From Cacconaster sp033811195 (GTDB taxonomy: Bacteria; Bacteroidota; Bacteroidia; Bacteroidales; UBA932), in assembly GCA_033811195.1 (NCBI GenBank), contig JAPXOZ010000002.1, forward strand, positions 62,001 to 126,000: 64,000 bases of DNA, given 5' to 3'. How positions within the stretch are numbered: the stretch's first letter is position 1; every line of letters begins with the position of its first letter. The notes beneath the pieces are model-generated. The model made no database searches and was not told the DNA's origin. It was given only the letters and a program-made list of their open reading frames with translations. A program made the position numbers and the translations under genes. Of the stretch, positions 61,836 to 64,000 are shown in pieces.

Positions 61836-63118
61836 GTGGGATACACAAAATATTGATGAGTGCAGTTGTGCTCTTTGCGGGATGGTGCAGCAATGCTTTT
61901 GCGCAGAGCCTTCACAAGCCTATCCCTAATTATATGTTCACTCATTTCGAGGAGAATGCGATTACCTTTCCCACGGGAGACAGTACTGCTTTCGTGAGGT
62001 TTTTCAGCAAACTCGACACCCTTCTCTTTTTCGGTGAGGGAGATGTCAATATAGTTCACATTGGTGGTTCGCATGTGCAGTCCGGTACTTTTTCCAATAG
62101 GATGCGTCGTAATCTGCTCTCAATGCGCTATGGTATAGAAGGTGGCAGAGGAGTGGTTTTCCCATTTTCAGTGGCGAAAAGCAATACGCCCATAAGTTAC
62201 TATAGCAGTTATACCGGTAAGTGGATCGCTTGCCGAAATTCTCAACCAAAGACACCCCTACGTATGGGTCTGACTGGAATGGCAGCCTCCACCTCCGATC
62301 CTTCCGCCACAGTGACAATTGTCTCCCGTGAGCGAAATCCAATGGGCACTCCGCATGATTTCAGTTTTGACAGGGTGCGGGTGCTGGGGCGTTCCGATAG
62401 TGATACGCTTATGCCGGTAGTCCATTTGGACACACTGACGCTTTTGCCTGCCTCTCACGATCCGGATAAGGATCTTTATGAGTTTGTACTGCCTACTCTG
62501 ACCGATTCTCTAGTTTTGGGTACCAGTGGAGTACCGGGAGAATGGCATCTTACCGGGATTGTGCTGGACCATGGCCGTCCGGGGCTTACCTACCACGGGA
62601 TTGGAGTTAATGGCGCAAGCCTCAACTCCTATTTTAAGTGTGAGGATTTCGAGAGGGATCTGGCATTGCTCAAGCCTGATTTAATAATATTTGCCATAGG
62701 CATCAACGATGCGAATACCTCCAATTTTAAAAAGGAGCTTTTTGTTTCCAATTATATTAAGATGGTGGATATGGCCCGTAGGGTAGCACCCGATTGTGCG
62801 ATACTCTTTGTGACCAACAATGACAGCTTTAGGCGTTCCCGCCGCTCCTATTATCTCAATCAGAATGGTCCTTTAGTGCAGGATGCCTTCTATGGACTCG
62901 CGCGCAGATATGATGCGGGTATATGGGACCTTTTCAGGATAATGGGTGGACTCAATTCGATGAAACAGTGGGAAAGTGCCGGCCTGGCCAACAGAGATAA
63001 GATCCATTTTACGGAAAGCGGCTACATATTGATAGGTGACCTGCTTTATAATGCCTTGCTCGATCGTTATTTGGAGCATCTAAAATCAACTTCTTCAAGA
63101 AACACCAGTTTTAGATGA
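61832..63118 (+). CDS. SGNH/GDSL-hydrolase-like exported protein (second of pair)
   Basis: The 428-residue protein has a signal peptide ending NAFAQ. Block I reads 'HIGGSHVQSG' (Ser80), the oxyanion-type Gly in 'GIGVNGASL', block III in 'FAIGINDANTSNF' (Asn) and block V in 'RDKIHFTESG' (Asp, His). The 'IWDLFRIMGGLNSMKQW' segment matches its upstream paralogue. Block I differs from the paralogue (GGSH against GDSQ), which may mean different roles. The stop codon overlaps the start of the MBOAT gene. Confidence 0.83.
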   Translation: MSGIHKILMSAVVLFAGWCSNAFAQSLHKPIPNYMFTHFEENAITFPTGDSTAFVRFFSKLDTLLFFGEGDVNIVHIGGSHVQSGTFSNRMRRNLLSMRYGIEGGRGVVFPFSVAKSNTPISYYSSYTGKWIACRNSQPKTPLRMGLTGMAASTSDPSATVTIVSRERNPMGTPHDFSFDRVRVLGRSDSDTLMPVVHLDTLTLLPASHDPDKDLYEFVLPTLTDSLVLGTSGVPGEWHLTGIVLDHGRPGLTYHGIGVNGASLNSYFKCEDFERDLALLKPDLIIFAIGINDANTSNFKKELFVSNYIKMVDMARRVAPDCAILFVTNNDSFRRSRRSYYLNQNGPLVQDAFYGLARRYDAGIWDLFRIMGGLNSMKQWESAGLANRDKIHFTESGYILIGDLLYNALLDRYLEHLKSTSSRNTSFR

Positions 63119-64000
63119 TTGATTTTTTCCATATAGCAGCAGATTTTCTGAAAGGACTCTTCACATTTGATCAGTCCCACCCTTTGCTCTTTACGCAATT
63201 CTATTTTTGGGCCTTTTTTGCAATAGTTTTCGCTCTGTTTGCTCTTTTCAAAAACAAGCTGCTTCTCAGAAATGGTTTTCTTTTCTTCGCCAGCGTTTTT
63301 TTCTATTACAAGACAAGCGGTATTTTTACTCTGATACTTCTCTTTGTGACGCTTTACAACTACTTAGGGGCCAAGTGGATGTATTCCAGAAAGAGCGAGA
63401 GGGGAAAAAGAGCTGTGCTTGTGTTGAGTCTGATTGTCAATCTCTTTACGCTATGCTACTTTAAATATGCATATTTCATAACTGATGTAGTCAACAATCT
63501 TTTCGGGACGGAGTTTGCCGTATTTGATATGTTTGCCGTAGTCGGTAATGCCATAACGGGATCCAGCCGCTTTAGTGTTGACACGATTATTTTACCGGTA
63601 GGCATTTCCTTCTATACCTTTCAGGCAATAAGTTATGTAATGGATGTCTACCGCAGCAGGGTAACCCCTGTTCGGAATATTCTGGATTTTGGATTCTATC
63701 TGAGTTTCTTTCCGCAACTGGTAGCCGGTCCGATAGTGCGTGCAAGCGAATTTATACCACAGCTGCATCGTAAATTCTTTCTCAGCAGACGGCAGTTCGG
63801 TATAGCAGTATTTTGGATTGTCAATGGTTTGGTTAAGAAAATTGTTCTCAGTGACTATCTGGCTGTTAATTTCATTGACCGTGTTTTTGAAAATCCGTTG
63901 CTATACTCAGGATTTGAAAATGTAATGGCTCTCTTTGGTTATTCGCTCCAGGTTTATGCCGATTTTTCAGGATATACCGACATTGCAATCGGCGTGGCGA
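63115..64000 (+). CDS. MBOAT-family O-acyltransferase (AlgI/PatA-like), 5' part
   Basis: The frame is open from the ATG at 63115 to the window edge (295 codons visible), so the gene continues outside. It encodes repeated membrane helices and the hallmark AlgI/PatA/DltB stretches 'ILPVGISFYTFQAISYVMDVYR', 'FFPQLVAGPIVRASEFIPQL' (only up to 20 residues of each quoted elsewhere) and 'VYADFSGYTDIAIGVA'. The catalytic His comes later in the family and is not in view. It is coupled to two SGNH proteins, the arrangement of PatA/PatB and alginate acetylation systems. Confidence 0.93.
   Translation, partial: MIDFFHIAADFLKGLFTFDQSHPLLFTQFYFWAFFAIVFALFALFKNKLLLRNGFLFFASVFFYYKTSGIFTLILLFVTLYNYLGAKWMYSRKSERGKRAVLVLSLIVNLFTLCYFKYAYFITDVVNNLFGTEFAVFDMFAVVGNAITGSSRFSVDTIILPVGISFYTFQAISYVMDVYRSRVTPVRNILDFGFYLSFFPQLVAGPIVRASEFIPQLHRKFFLSRRQFGIAVFWIVNGLVKKIVLSDYLAVNFIDRVFENPLLYSGFENVMALFGYSLQVYADFSGYTDIAIGVA

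Noticed and set aside
63207..63464. Alternative frame within the MBOAT gene
   Set aside because: The frame starting at 63115 is open to the window end and shows MBOAT signatures; this one is a shadow.

Overview
This window looks like a chromosomal segment of a member of the Bacteroidetes, most probably order Bacteroidales. The evidence is the promoter style (TAnnTTTG -7 boxes with TTTG about 18-19 bp upstream), many lipoproteins with LxxC lipoboxes, BACON domains, a BtuB/BtuG-type surface B12 system, GH3-family and DUF1508 proteins, a LytTR/propeller-kinase pair, and suf and groESL operons of Bacteroidetes type. The genus cannot be fixed from the sequence. No insertion sequence, prophage, rRNA or CRISPR array was seen. 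There is one tRNA (Gln, TTG anticodon).

Layout. 1-2090: groES-groEL behind a sigma-54-like promoter. 2140-4460: a propeller lipoprotein, tadA and a YqaA/DedA-type membrane protein. 4497-8285 (minus): a LytTR response regulator and a propeller/Y_Y_Y histidine kinase. 8516-18441: three large paralogous lipoproteins sharing the same N-terminal module, a 21-residue leucine-rich-repeat array and a C-terminal cap. The middle module is a zinc metallopeptidase-like domain in the first and a papain-like cysteine-protease domain in the other two. 18542-23916: a Tat-type Gfo/Idh/MocA oxidoreductase, tRNA-Gln, a phosphopantetheinyl transferase, tyrS, rbfA and a LolC/E-type permease. 24064-27930: sufB, a PnuC-like gene, sufC and sufD. 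27927-33156: a degenerate ThiL-like protein, class II ribonucleotide reductase, ispE and a deoxynucleoside kinase. 33285-37066: a serpin lipoprotein, an AbiEi/AbiEii toxin-antitoxin pair and a SprT/YgjP-like hydrolase. 37032-44319: rnr, gpmI and dnaE. 44300-50845 (minus): a complete B12 uptake operon (btuB, btuG-like, btuF, btuC, btuD) under a cobalamin riboswitch. 51085-53925 (minus): GH3-family protein, recO and rdgB. 54015-57649: an S41 protease, a small CWC protein and an M64-family peptidase. 57899-58231 (minus): DUF1508 protein. 58336-64000: a tightly coupled operon of a thioredoxin/barrel fusion, a pseudo-lytic-transglycosylase with LysM, two SGNH proteins and an MBOAT acyltransferase cut by the window end.

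How the genes connect. The B12 uptake operon supplies the cofactor of the class II ribonucleotide reductase in the same window. The two most system-like loci are (i) the sensor kinase/LytTR regulator diverging from the three modular protease/LRR lipoproteins, with a 21-bp direct repeat of LytTR-site geometry between them, and (ii) the MBOAT/SGNH operon, which has the parts of a cell-envelope O-acylation machine together with a catalytically dead-looking lytic-transglycosylase/LysM protein that could target it to peptidoglycan. A family of degenerate intergenic repeats (GAGTTCTGAGT, GTAGTGTGTAGT and GTGCGAGTTGCG-type words) lies in the 3' flank of at least seven genes, and in all seven it reads in the same sense as the gene upstream.
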